A stretch of 64,000 nt of DNA from Mesorhizobium sp. M2A.F.Ca.ET.046.03.2.1 (GTDB taxonomy: Bacteria > Pseudomonadota > Alphaproteobacteria > Rhizobiales > Rhizobiaceae): the NCBI RefSeq assembly GCF_003952425.1, contig NZ_CP034449.1, positions 6,498,001 through 6,562,000 on the forward strand, written 5' to 3'. The translations under genes and the position numbers were made by a program. This document shows positions 31,690-39,669 of the stretch, piece by piece. Below the pieces are notes generated by a model, which saw only the letters and a list, made by a program, of their open reading frames with translations, searched no databases and was not told the origin of the DNA. Position 1 is the stretch's first letter, and each line of letters starts with the position of its first letter.

Positions 31690-32275
31690 ACGGGTTCGCC
31701 GCCTTTCGATGTTTCTGGCGGCCTCGGCCGTCCTCGCGCTGTCCTCGCCGGTGTTTGCGCAGGATGTCAGCGAGTCGCACCTGAAGGCCGCGCGCGCGGC
31801 CGTCGCTGCGATCCATGCCACGGACTCGTTCGACAACATTCTGCCGCAGGCCGCTGCCGCGCTGGAGTCGCAGCTCATCCAGAAGAACCCCGACATGCAG
31901 GAATTGATCGGCAAGACCGTGACCGAGAAGGCGCTCGGCATGGCATCGCGGCGCGCCGACCTCGAAAAGGAAGCAGCGCTTGCCTATGCCAAGGTGTTTT
32001 CCGAGAAGGAGCTCAACGACATCGCCGCCTTCTACAGCTCCGATTCCGGAAAGAAGCTGCTGGACAGCGGCCCCGCGGTGACGCGTGACCTCGTGAAGGC
32101 TGCCGACATCTGGCAGAACGGCGTTGCCCGCGACCTCGCCCAGCAGGTAGGCGAGACGCTCGCCGCCGCCGCCAAGGCCGCGGCGCCGGCAGCGCCGGCT
32201 CCGGACGCCACCGCGCCGGCCGACAATTCCGCTCCGGCCGATGGCTCGGCGCCCGCCGACAATTCCGCGAACTGA
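31676..32275 (+). CDS. Exported DUF2059-domain protein
   Basis: A 199-residue protein with signal peptide [29 protein letters not shown]. The helical DUF2059 region includes [34 protein letters not shown], its characteristic segment. The C-terminus is a low-complexity Ala/Pro tail with repeated APADNS units, ending ADNSAN. The start overlaps the end of rpiA and has AGGGAG 10 bases upstream. DUF2059 proteins are periplasmic with no known biochemical role; pairing with rpiA may only reflect a shared promoter. A rho-independent terminator follows. Confidence 0.85.
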   Translation: MMLHKRVRRLSMFLAASAVLALSSPVFAQDVSESHLKAARAAVAAIHATDSFDNILPQAAAALESQLIQKNPDMQELIGKTVTEKALGMASRRADLEKEAALAYAKVFSEKELNDIAAFYSSDSGKKLLDSGPAVTRDLVKAADIWQNGVARDLAQQVGETLAAAAKAAAPAAPAPDATAPADNSAPADGSAPADNSAN

Positions 32276-32310
32276 TCGGCTTCAATTCGGCCGTCGGCCG
32301 CTGGACCACA

Positions 32311-32338
32311 AAGCCCGGCTTTGCCCGGGCTTTTCTTT
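32311..32338 (+). terminator. Rho-independent terminator after the rpiA-DUF2059 pair
   Basis: AAGCCCGG, loop CTTTG and CCCGGGCTT form a GC-rich stem followed by TTCTTTTG. It lies 36 bases after the DUF2059 stop and separates that transcript from gor. Confidence 0.85.
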
Positions 32339-32394
32339 TGCCGCTTGGCAGCCTACCTGTGACCCGTCTTTCTCATCCCCAGGAGCCCACCACG

Positions 32395-33783
32395 ATGGCC
32401 GGTTATGACTATGATCTGTTCGTCATCGGCGGCGGGTCCGGTGGGGTCAGGGCGGCCCGGGTGGCGGCGGCCCTCGGCAAGCGCGTCGCCATCGCCGAGG
32501 AATACCGCTTCGGCGGCACCTGCGTCATCCGCGGCTGCGTGCCGAAGAAGCTCTATGTCTATGCCTCGCAATTTCCAGAGCATTTCACTGATGCCGCCGG
32601 CTATGGCTGGACGGTGCCCGAGGCGAGCTTCGACTGGAAGACGCTGGTCGCCAACAAGGACAAGGAGATCGCGCGGCTCGAAGCGATCTACAAGAGGAAT
32701 GTCGAGGGCTCAGGCGGCGAGACCTTCCACTCGCGCGCCGTGCTGGTCGACCCGCATTCCGTCTACCTGGTTGCCGAAGACCGCACCGTCAGCGCCGACC
32801 AGATCCTGATCGCCACCGGCGGCAGGCCGGCGCCGCATCCGGCGCTTTCGGGCCATGAGTACTGCATCTTCTCCAACGAGGCCTTCGATCTCAAGGAACT
32901 GCCAAAGGCGATCATGATCGAGGGCGGCGGATATATCGCCGTCGAGTTCGCCAACATTTTCCACGGCTTGGGCGTTGACACCACGCTGGTCTATCGCGGC
33001 CAGGAAATCCTCAGCCGCTTCGACATGGATCTGCGCCGCTCGCTGCATGAGACCATGGAGAAGAAGGGCATCAAGATTCTTTGCCCCGCGGTTTCGGAAT
33101 GGGTGCGCAAGACGCCTGAAGGCAGGCTAGATGTGCTGCTGTCAAGCGGTCAGACCCTCACGGTCGACCAAGTCATGCTGGCGATCGGGCGCATTCCCAA
33201 CACCGAGAATATGGGCCTGGAAGGCGTCGGCGTCGAACTCGGCAAGACGGGCGCGATCATGGTAGACCAATATTCGCGCACCAACATCGACAACATCTGG
33301 GCAATCGGCGACGTCACCCATCGCGTGCAACTGACGCCGGTCGCTATCCACGAGGCGATGTGCTTCATCGAGACCGCCTTCAAGGGCAATCCGACCGCGT
33401 CGGATCACGACACCATCCCGACCGCTGTATTCTCCCAGCCGGAGATTGGAACCGTCGGCCTGTCGGAGGACGACGCGGTCAAGCGCTTCCCCGATGTCGA
33501 GATCTATCGCGCGTCCTTCCGTCCGATGCGGCACACGCTGTCCGGCCGCGACGAGAAGATGCTGATGAAGCTGGTGGTCGACGGCGCGTCCAGGAAGGTG
33601 CTCGGCGCTCATATCCTGGGTCCCGATGCCGGCGAGATGGCGCAGCTGCTCGGCATCCCGCTGAAGGCGGGACTGACCAAGGACGATTTCGACCGCACCA
33701 TGGCCGTGCATCCGACCGCGGCCGAGGAACTGGTCACGATGTACAAGCCGACCTACCGCGTGAAGAACGGCGAACGCGTTTGA
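32395..33783 (+). CDS. gor: Glutathione-disulfide reductase
   Basis: A 462-residue flavoprotein disulfide reductase. The FAD motif is DLFVIGGGSGGVRAARVAA and the redox disulfide is GGTCVIRGCVPKK (Cys43, Cys48). The NADPH domain follows, ATGGRPAPHP closes the FAD site, and the C-terminal dimer domain ends HPTAAEELVTMYKP with the catalytic His-Glu. GGTCVIRGCVPKK is the glutathione reductase form rather than dihydrolipoamide dehydrogenase. It keeps glutathione reduced in the cytoplasm. ATG at 32395 has AGGAG 9 bases upstream. GST and DsbA-like genes elsewhere in the window may draw on the same pool. Confidence 0.95.
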   Translation: MAGYDYDLFVIGGGSGGVRAARVAAALGKRVAIAEEYRFGGTCVIRGCVPKKLYVYASQFPEHFTDAAGYGWTVPEASFDWKTLVANKDKEIARLEAIYKRNVEGSGGETFHSRAVLVDPHSVYLVAEDRTVSADQILIATGGRPAPHPALSGHEYCIFSNEAFDLKELPKAIMIEGGGYIAVEFANIFHGLGVDTTLVYRGQEILSRFDMDLRRSLHETMEKKGIKILCPAVSEWVRKTPEGRLDVLLSSGQTLTVDQVMLAIGRIPNTENMGLEGVGVELGKTGAIMVDQYSRTNIDNIWAIGDVTHRVQLTPVAIHEAMCFIETAFKGNPTASDHDTIPTAVFSQPEIGTVGLSEDDAVKRFPDVEIYRASFRPMRHTLSGRDEKMLMKLVVDGASRKVLGAHILGPDAGEMAQLLGIPLKAGLTKDDFDRTMAVHPTAAEELVTMYKPTYRVKNGERV

Positions 33784-33827
33784 TTGCAGCTTTGGGGCCG
33801 CTGGCGACGCCAGCGACCCCAAGATTT

Positions 33828-35192
33828 TTAAAGCAGCGTGCCGCGCAGGATCACCAGCGCCACCGAGAAGTAGATCACCAGCCCGGTGACGTCGACCAGC
33901 GTGGCGACGAACGGCGCAGAGGCGCTTGCCGGGTCGAAGCCGATCCGCTTCAGCGCGAAAGGCAGCATCGATCCCGACAGTGAGCCGAAGGTGACGATGC
34001 CGATCAGCGCCGCGCCCACCGTCGCCGCGATCAGCATCCAGTGCGGGCCGTAGTCGTAGAACCCGGAATACTGCCAGAGCGCGATGCGGCAGATGCCGAC
34101 GACGCCGAGGATCGAGCCGAGCACCACCCCGGTCGGCAGCTCGCGCAGCGCCACCCGCCACCAGTCGCGCAGACCGATCTCGCGCAGCGCCAGCGCGCGG
34201 ATGACGAGCGATGTCGCCTGCGAGCCGGAATTGCCGCCGGAACTCATGATCAGTGGGATGAACAGCGTCAGCACGATCGCCTTCTCCAGCTCACCCTCGT
34301 AGCTCTGCATGGCGTTGGCCGTCAGCATCTCGCTGAGGAACAGCGCGCAGAGCCAGCCGGCGCGCTTCTGGATCATGGCGAGGAAGCCCATCTTCATATA
34401 CGGCTCGTCCAGCGCCTCCATGCCGCCGAAACGATGCACGTCCTCGGTCGTTTCCTCGATCATCGTGTCGATGATGTCGTCGACGGTGACGATGCCGAGG
34501 ATCCTGCCGTGGTCGACGACAGGCAGCGCCAGGAGGTCGTATTTCGAGATGGTCTGCGCCAGGTTCTCGCGATCGGTGAGCGGCGTCACGGTCACCGGCA
34601 TGCGATCAGGCGCCACCGACAGGATCAAATCCTCCGGGTTGCCGGTGATCAACCGGCGCAACCCGGTCGAACGCAGCAGGAGCTGCGTCTCCGGATCGAC
34701 GATGTAGATGGCGTAGATGGTTTCGCGCGTGCGCTCGACCTTGCGGATGTAGTCGAGCGTGCGGCCGACGGTCCAGTCGGAAGGCACGCTGACGAATTCG
34801 GTCGTCATGATCGAGGCGGCGCTGCCTTCTGGGTATCCGAGGATTGACAGCAGCGTGGCGCGCAGCGGCGGGGCAAGCGCGCCGAGCAGCTCCGAGCGGG
34901 GCGGTTCATCCAGCTCGCGCAGAATGTCGGCCGCGCGGTCGGCCGACATGGCGGTCAAAAGCTTGCTCGCCTTGGCGCGTGGCAGTGCTTCCGCGAGTTC
35001 CGGAGCGCTTTCGAGTTCCGGCTGATCGAAAATCTCGACCAGCCGCTCGAACGGCACAGCGCAGAGCAGCTCGATGGCTGTCTCGCGAGGATCGTGGTTG
35101 AGGGCTTCGACGACGTCGGCGACGTGGTCGTTGGCAAGAACACGGGCGACGGCGACGGCTTCGTCGTCCGATACGGGTGCGAATTCGTTCAT
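33828..35192 (-). CDS. mgtE: Magnesium transporter MgtE
   Basis: A 454-residue Mg2+ channel-transporter. The cytoplasmic MgtE_N superhelix (about 35-130, with ADILRELDEPPRSELL) is followed by two CBS domains: SIMTTEFVSVPSDWTVG begins the first, and LPVVDHGRILGIVTVDDIIDTM lies in the second. Five C-terminal membrane spans include the pore segment IPLIMSSGGNSGSQATSLVIRALA, with SSGGNSGSQ as family signature. In known MgtE the CBS domains close the pore when Mg2+ is high. The start has GGAGTGAG upstream. It converges on gor and is preceded by a 380-base gap holding repeats. Confidence 0.95.
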   Translation of the reverse strand: MNEFAPVSDDEAVAVARVLANDHVADVVEALNHDPRETAIELLCAVPFERLVEIFDQPELESAPELAEALPRAKASKLLTAMSADRAADILRELDEPPRSELLGALAPPLRATLLSILGYPEGSAASIMTTEFVSVPSDWTVGRTLDYIRKVERTRETIYAIYIVDPETQLLLRSTGLRRLITGNPEDLILSVAPDRMPVTVTPLTDRENLAQTISKYDLLALPVVDHGRILGIVTVDDIIDTMIEETTEDVHRFGGMEALDEPYMKMGFLAMIQKRAGWLCALFLSEMLTANAMQSYEGELEKAIVLTLFIPLIMSSGGNSGSQATSLVIRALALREIGLRDWWRVALRELPTGVVLGSILGVVGICRIALWQYSGFYDYGPHWMLIAATVGAALIGIVTFGSLSGSMLPFALKRIGFDPASASAPFVATLVDVTGLVIYFSVALVILRGTLL

Positions 35193-35316
35193 GGGCTCAC
35201 TCCTTGCCGTCCGGCAGGACGTGAGCCGTGCAGGTCACGTCAGGGAGGACGGCGGTTGCGTTCGACTGTGACTGTCGCCAGGCATGGCGGGTTGACCTTT
35301 CTGCTCGCGGGGTAGC

Positions 35317-35360
35317 GCATGACCCCGAAAATCGGGTTCGATTTTCGGAAAGGATCATGC
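35317..35360. repeat. Intergenic palindromic repeat, GCATGA...TCATGC family
   Basis: The 44-bp element starts GCATGACCCCGAAAATCGG and ends TTCGGAAAGGATCATGC. Inner CCGAAAATCG and CGATTTTCGG pair. The form is typical of the short dispersed palindromes in Mesorhizobium. Confidence 0.75.
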
Positions 35361-35374
35361 GCAATTCTAAGTTT

Positions 35375-35417
35375 CTACAGCGTCCTTTACGCGTCCGAAG
35401 GACGCGTGGCGCTGTAG
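35375..35417. repeat. Palindromic repeat CTACAGCG...CGCTGTAG
   Basis: Outer arms CTACAGCG and CGCTGTAG are perfect, and the inner ACGCGTCC-GAA-GGACGCGT is a perfect 8-bp stem with a 3-base loop. It lies 14 bases from the preceding repeat, so the two form a compound element. Confidence 0.75.
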
Positions 35418-35573
35418 TTGGAAATCAGCGAGCGCGCGCAACATAGGAGCGCATTTTGCCGAGTCAATCGCGAAGGGCGCTGAAAACGGACGCGGGGAGG
35501 CCGGATCGCGAGACTGTGATCGAGGGCGGCCTAAGCCGGGCCACGGCCGCCGATCAAGGGCTTGGTATGACTG

Positions 35574-37559
35574 CTATTTCTGCTTCAGCCGGCGGAAGCG
35601 CAGCCATTTGTCCTCGGTCGGCCGCGGCGGCTGGGTGAGGATCGTGGTGAGCTCGCGCGGCAGGCTGGGAGCGAGGGGCTTCTTGGTGGCGACGCTGTCG
35701 GCGATCGCAACCACGCTGTGATAGAATTCCTCGCCGGAAAGCGAGCGCGGCGGCACTGCCTCGTGCATGACGCTGATGACGGTGACGTTCGGACAATTGT
35801 CCTTGATCGCCTGGTGGAAGGCTATCTTGCCATCGGGGTCGAGCGCGCCGGTCGCCTCATCGAGGAAGAGAAGCCCGGGCTGCTGCAGGATGATGCGCGC
35901 GACCACCAGCTTCTGCTTCTGGCCGCCCGAAAGCACCTGATCCCAGATCTTGCCTTCGCGGCTCTCGTCGGCCAGGTGTTCGATGAAGTCGCCGAGACCG
36001 GCCTTGTGCAAAGCCGCCGCTACCTGGGTGTCGCTATGGTCGTTCTCTGAACCCGGCAGGCAGACGAGTTGCTTCAGCGACACCTGCTGCAGCTTGACCT
36101 CCTGGGCAGCGTAGAAATTGGTGACGCCTTCCGGGAAGACGATGGTGCCGCGGCCATAAGGCCACAGGCCATTGATCGCCTTGATCAGCGATGTCTTGCC
36201 GCAGCCGGACTCGCCCTTGAGGAAGGTCCATTCGCCGCGGCGGAAACGGAGGTTCGCAGCGCTGAGGAAAGGTGTGGCGTCCTCGCCTTGATGGGCGAGT
36301 TCCAGCTTCTGGATGGTGAGACCGAAAACCGGGTTCTGGCTCGCGTAGCTGAAGTCGGATCGGCCGGTCTGCTGGTAGAATTCCCGCGGGCGCTGGACGT
36401 TCTCGATCGCGTTGGCGAGCTCGGTCACGCGCTGGCTGTTGGCTCTGAGCGTCGCAATCGCTGGCATGACATGGATGAACCACGAGCACTGGCTGATCAA
36501 CTGGGCGACCATTTCGGAACCGGTGATGTAGCCTTTGTAGTCGAGGCGGTTGTGGATGAACGACAAGAGGCCTGGCGCGTAGGCAACGATACGGGCGCCG
36601 ACGAAATTGTAGATCAGCTCGAACGAGGTGTAGCTGGTGTTGACGATATTCAGTCGGCCCCATGTCTTGTCGATATCGACATAGAGCCTGTCATGCATCG
36701 ACTTCTGCACGTCCTCGCCATGCGAGGCGGCAACGTGGAAGCTGCGGCGCAGGAATGTAATGAGTTCGCTGCGGTAGCTGCCCTCCGCCTGTTGCATGCG
36801 GACATTGAGCCGCTCGAGCAGGCGTCCGAGCTTGACCGCGATCCAGGTGTTCAGCGGCACGTAGATAGCGACGGCAAGGAAAGCCAGCACCGCGGTGCCA
36901 TAGCCGCCCAGGAATTCTAGGCCTTTGACCTCGACCGATGATCCGATCAGGTTTTCGCCAATGAAATAAAGCGACGTCGCTACGCCAAGCACGCCCATGG
37001 CAAGCCCGATGGCTCCGCCGGTCATGTCCTTGATCGATTCCTGGATGCGCTGGTCGATATTGTCGGGAGCGACGATGCCGCTGGCCGCCGAACCATGCTG
37101 GGCATGGAAATGGGTATGATTGCCGTCTAGCAGGGCTTGGTTGAACTGGTTGTCCAGCCAACCGCGCCATTTGCGGTGCAGGGTCGTTGAAACGAGGTTG
37201 CGCACGCCGGTGAAGCCGGCATCTTTCAGGATCACCAGCAGTACCAGTATGCCGGCGTTGGTCAGGATGGTCTGCAGCGGATGGGTGTTGGCGGCATCGT
37301 GGAGGAAAGCGATCGAATTGCCGAGTTCGCCCAACGCCACGGCAAACCAAACGCCGGCCTTGCTGGAGAGAGCGGTGAGGGCGGCGATGACGAAGGTGAG
37401 CGTCCAGGCTTCCTTCCACCGGTCGGAGAACCAGTACGCTCGCATCAGCCCCCAGAATGTACGCATCGACGATACCGGCGTCAGGTGCGAGGTCCTTGCC
37501 TCACTGGATGTTTGCTCCGGTACTGTAAGTCTACCGACCCCAGTCACGATCCCGCCCAA
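35574..37559 (-). CDS. ABC transporter with BacA/SbmA-like membrane domain fused to an ATPase
   Basis: A protein of up to 661 residues. The N-terminal membrane half (about residues 30-420) resembles the SbmA/BacA type: YWFSDRWKEAWTLTFVIAALTALSS, LHRKWRGWLDNQFNQALLD, NIDQRIQESIKDMT and SFELIYNFVGARIVAYAPGL. The ATPase has Walker A FLKGESGCGKTSLIKAI, signature VLSGGQKQKLVVARI and Walker B GLLFLDEATGALD. In rhizobia the BclA-type fusion imports antimicrobial and NCR peptides, while ExsE-type relatives concern very-long-chain fatty acids; which applies here is not settled. The frame opens at a TTG (37559); GTG 37544 or ATG 37466 are alternatives. Two palindromes lie just upstream. Confidence 0.85.
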   Translation of the reverse strand: MGGIVTGVGRLTVPEQTSSEARTSHLTPVSSMRTFWGLMRAYWFSDRWKEAWTLTFVIAALTALSSKAGVWFAVALGELGNSIAFLHDAANTHPLQTILTNAGILVLLVILKDAGFTGVRNLVSTTLHRKWRGWLDNQFNQALLDGNHTHFHAQHGSAASGIVAPDNIDQRIQESIKDMTGGAIGLAMGVLGVATSLYFIGENLIGSSVEVKGLEFLGGYGTAVLAFLAVAIYVPLNTWIAVKLGRLLERLNVRMQQAEGSYRSELITFLRRSFHVAASHGEDVQKSMHDRLYVDIDKTWGRLNIVNTSYTSFELIYNFVGARIVAYAPGLLSFIHNRLDYKGYITGSEMVAQLISQCSWFIHVMPAIATLRANSQRVTELANAIENVQRPREFYQQTGRSDFSYASQNPVFGLTIQKLELAHQGEDATPFLSAANLRFRRGEWTFLKGESGCGKTSLIKAINGLWPYGRGTIVFPEGVTNFYAAQEVKLQQVSLKQLVCLPGSENDHSDTQVAAALHKAGLGDFIEHLADESREGKIWDQVLSGGQKQKLVVARIILQQPGLLFLDEATGALDPDGKIAFHQAIKDNCPNVTVISVMHEAVPPRSLSGEEFYHSVVAIADSVATKKPLAPSLPRELTTILTQPPRPTEDKWLRFRRLKQK

Positions 37560-37572
37560 ACCTTTCTAGTTT

Positions 37573-37609
37573 TGTTACACATGGTAACACCAATTGATCA
37601 TTTTCAATT
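37573..37609. promoter_or_regulatory. Two adjacent dyads upstream of the BacA-like transporter gene
   Basis: TGTTAC-ACATG-GTAACA (37573-37589) and AATTGA-TCATTT-TCAATT (37592-37609) both have perfect 6-bp arms in an AT-rich stretch. The second contains TTGAT-N4-TTCAA, one base off an FNR-type box. They sit 14 bases or more before the transporter start and may be operators. Confidence 0.5.
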
Positions 37610-37815
37610 AATTTTCTGGCGAGGAATGTGAGCAGGGTTACGCGTCGTGGCGCGAGGGCAACAGAAAGCCAATCCCGAGATAGGATTTGTCTCGGTGAAT
37701 TCCGCTCTTATTCCAGCGTCTTAAGGGCAATTCAGCTACCAGGCGAAAAGCTTACCTTAGGGAAGCAAAAAACACGGGTTTGTGAACGAAAAGGGGTGCC
37801 GATCAGCCGAAATGG

Positions 37816-38313
37816 CTACTGGGCGGTGACCGGAATGCCCGAAAATTTGCCGTCGGTGACCTCTTCGGGCTTGCCCGATTCGTCTTTTCCCGAGGCGCTG
37901 AAATGACCGGAAATGGTCTTTGCGGCTGCGTCGTATTTGTCGATGACGATCTTGCCGCTGCTGAAACGGATATGGCCTACCATGGCGCCGGAATCGAGAA
38001 CGTTGAAATTGGCGCTGTTGGCGGGCGAGCCCGTCTTGAGCGGATAGGCGCCGGCAAGGTCGTTCGGATCCTTGAGCTCGAGCATCGAATTGAAGGTCAT
38101 GGTCGGCGACCCCTGTTCTGTTCCCGACAAGTTCAGCATCGGCTTGCCGCCCATCTGCATCGTCTGGGCCAAGGTGAAGGACGCCGTCCAGGGCTTGCCT
38201 TCGAAAGTCGCCGACATGACGGCTTCCTCGGCGGACACGCGCTGCAATGTCAGCGGGAGCCCAAGGGCGAGAGGCAAGCACAACAGCGACAATGCGCGAC
38301 GCCTAACCGCCAT
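37816..38313 (-). CDS. Exported protein of unknown function
   Basis: A 165-residue protein with signal peptide MAVRRRALSLLCLPLALGLPLTLQRVSA. The mature part is largely beta: ATFEGKPWTASFTLAQTMQMGGKPMLNLSG, then SGKIVIDKYDAAAKTISGHFSASGKDE. The last segment resembles the pattern of periplasmic proteins in which a barrel-like fold scores how much a compound was perturbed, but I cannot name a family. No cysteines remain after signal removal. It lies alone between the BacA-like transporter and a divergent secreted protein gene. Periplasmic location is likely. Confidence 0.7.
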   Translation of the reverse strand: MAVRRRALSLLCLPLALGLPLTLQRVSAEEAVMSATFEGKPWTASFTLAQTMQMGGKPMLNLSGTEQGSPTMTFNSMLELKDPNDLAGAYPLKTGSPANSANFNVLDSGAMVGHIRFSSGKIVIDKYDAAAKTISGHFSASGKDESGKPEEVTDGKFSGIPVTAQ

Positions 38314-38471
38314 TCGGTGCCCCTCAAATCAGCTAAACCCTTGCCGATCCTAGCTCAGCGCCGTGATCGAGGCGATTCACCAGATCGTGTTTTGGCGGCT
38401 GGACATGATTTGACAACGCCCGCCTGCCGGGTCGAATCTGCCCGGCGATGGTTTATGTCGAGGGGGATGAC

Positions 38472-38906
38472 ATGCCTGCACGGACAACCGCACTCGCGCT
38501 GTTCAGCATTTTCATCTGTCTGTCGGCGGCGCATGCCGGCAGTCAAAGTATTCCGGCCAGCGCCGAAGGCCAGGTCGAATTCAACACGCCGTCCGGCAAT
38601 ATCGGCTGCATCTACACGCCGAAGGGCGGCACCAGCACCTACCAGCCGCGGGATGGCGGGCCGGAGCTTTCCTGCTCGCGCGTCGAGCCGAGCTACGTCA
38701 CGGTGATTTTGGGACCCGAAGGGCCGGCGAGGCTGATCAAGAACCCCGGCGAGCAGGGTTGTTGCAGCGACGTGACCAAGCTCGGCTATGGCAACAGTTG
38801 GAGCCAGGGGCCGTTTTCCTGCCAGTCGTCGACGAAGGGACTGATCTGCACCGGCAGCAATGGGCACGGCTTCTTCCTGAGCAAGGCCAAGGTGACCGCG
38901 AAATAG
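38472..38906 (+). CDS. Exported cysteine-rich protein, DUF6636-like
   Basis: A 144-residue protein with signal peptide MPARTTALALFSIFICLSAAHAG. The mature part starts with the motif VEFNTPSGNIGCIYTPKG, typical of DUF6636-like proteins, and has six cysteines (GCIY, SCSR, GCCSD, SCQSS, ICTG), likely forming disulfides in the periplasm. The ending GLICTGSNGHGFFLSKAKV fits the same family. The ATG at 38472 has GAGGGGG 5 bases upstream, which decides the start over an in-frame GTG/ATG earlier. No function is known. A DsbA-like oxidoreductase gene lies convergent 40 bases away, which may be coincidental. Confidence 0.75.
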   Translation: MPARTTALALFSIFICLSAAHAGSQSIPASAEGQVEFNTPSGNIGCIYTPKGGTSTYQPRDGGPELSCSRVEPSYVTVILGPEGPARLIKNPGEQGCCSDVTKLGYGNSWSQGPFSCQSSTKGLICTGSNGHGFFLSKAKVTAK

Positions 38907-38946
38907 GAGAACCGTAGCCTTTCGCCCGAGCTGCGCCGGACGATGC

Positions 38947-39630
38947 TCAGTCCGCGACGGTTTCCAATTCGCCGCGCGCCTTGGCCTGAGCCACCTGGCG
39001 GATCGCGTCGGCAAGCGTGTCGGCATCTTGTGCGCCCATCACCGCGTATTTGCCCTCAAGCAGGAAGCAGGGCACACCGGTGATGCCCATGCGCGAAGCG
39101 GTGGCGATCTCGTTGCGGACGGCCTCGACGTCGGCGTCGGTCGGCAGCAGCGTCTCGACCACCGATGCATCCATGCCGGCCTCGCCGGCGGCCTTCACCA
39201 GCGCGGCATGGTCGCCGATATTGGCGCCTTCCTCGAAATTCAGCTGGAAGAGGCGGCGCACCAGCCGGTTCTGGGCATCTTCACCCGCGGCGCCTGCCCA
39301 GCGGATGACGCGATGCGCGTCCAGCGTGTTGGCCGCGACCTTGATGGCACCGAATGCGAAGTGGATTCCCTCGGCTTCGCCCAGCGGCTCGATGCGCGCA
39401 TGGATCTGTTGAATGCGTTCCTCGCTGCCGAACTTGCCGAGCATGTATTGGCGGCGATCCATGCCTCCAGGCGGGATGGTCGGATCGAGCTGGAATGGTC
39501 GCCAACTGACACGCACGTCGACATCGCTTGCGGCAGCAATGGCCTTGTCCAACCGCTTCTGGCCGATGAAGCACCAGGGGCAGACGACATCGGACACAAC
39601 ATCGACAGTGATGGAGTTCTCGGCGCTCAT
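38947..39630 (-). CDS. DsbA-family oxidoreductase (FrnE-like)
   Basis: A 227-residue thioredoxin-fold protein with helical insertion. The active site is SDVVCPWCFIGQKRLDKA, a CPWC motif, and the cis-Pro loop is MGITGVPCFLLEGKYAVMGAQD. WRPFQLDPTIPPGGMDRRQYMLGKFG is typical of FrnE-type proteins. There is no signal peptide, so it should be cytoplasmic, unlike classical DsbA. Relatives act in polyketide synthesis or in oxidative stress as disulfide isomerases; the role here is unknown. AGGAGA lies just before the ATG. Minus strand, 39 bases downstream of the YejA-like gene. Confidence 0.87.
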   Translation of the reverse strand: MSAENSITVDVVSDVVCPWCFIGQKRLDKAIAAASDVDVRVSWRPFQLDPTIPPGGMDRRQYMLGKFGSEERIQQIHARIEPLGEAEGIHFAFGAIKVAANTLDAHRVIRWAGAAGEDAQNRLVRRLFQLNFEEGANIGDHAALVKAAGEAGMDASVVETLLPTDADVEAVRNEIATASRMGITGVPCFLLEGKYAVMGAQDADTLADAIRQVAQAKARGELETVAD

Positions 39631-39669
39631 GCTCGTCTCCTGTTTGGTCTCGATTGGGCTGGGCTTGCG

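Larger units (their letters stand above)
35193..35573. other. Intergenic region between mgtE and the BacA-like transporter gene
   Basis: These 381 bases lie upstream of mgtE and downstream of the ABC transporter. They contain two palindromic repeats (35317-35360 and 35375-35417) and the mgtE leader. No gene was found. I saw no recognisable Mg2+ riboswitch. Confidence 0.55.

Noticed and set aside
37592..37609. An FNR/FixK box upstream of the BacA-like transporter
   Set aside because: TTGAT-N4-TTCAA misses one consensus base, so it is described only as a dyad and not called as an FNR site.
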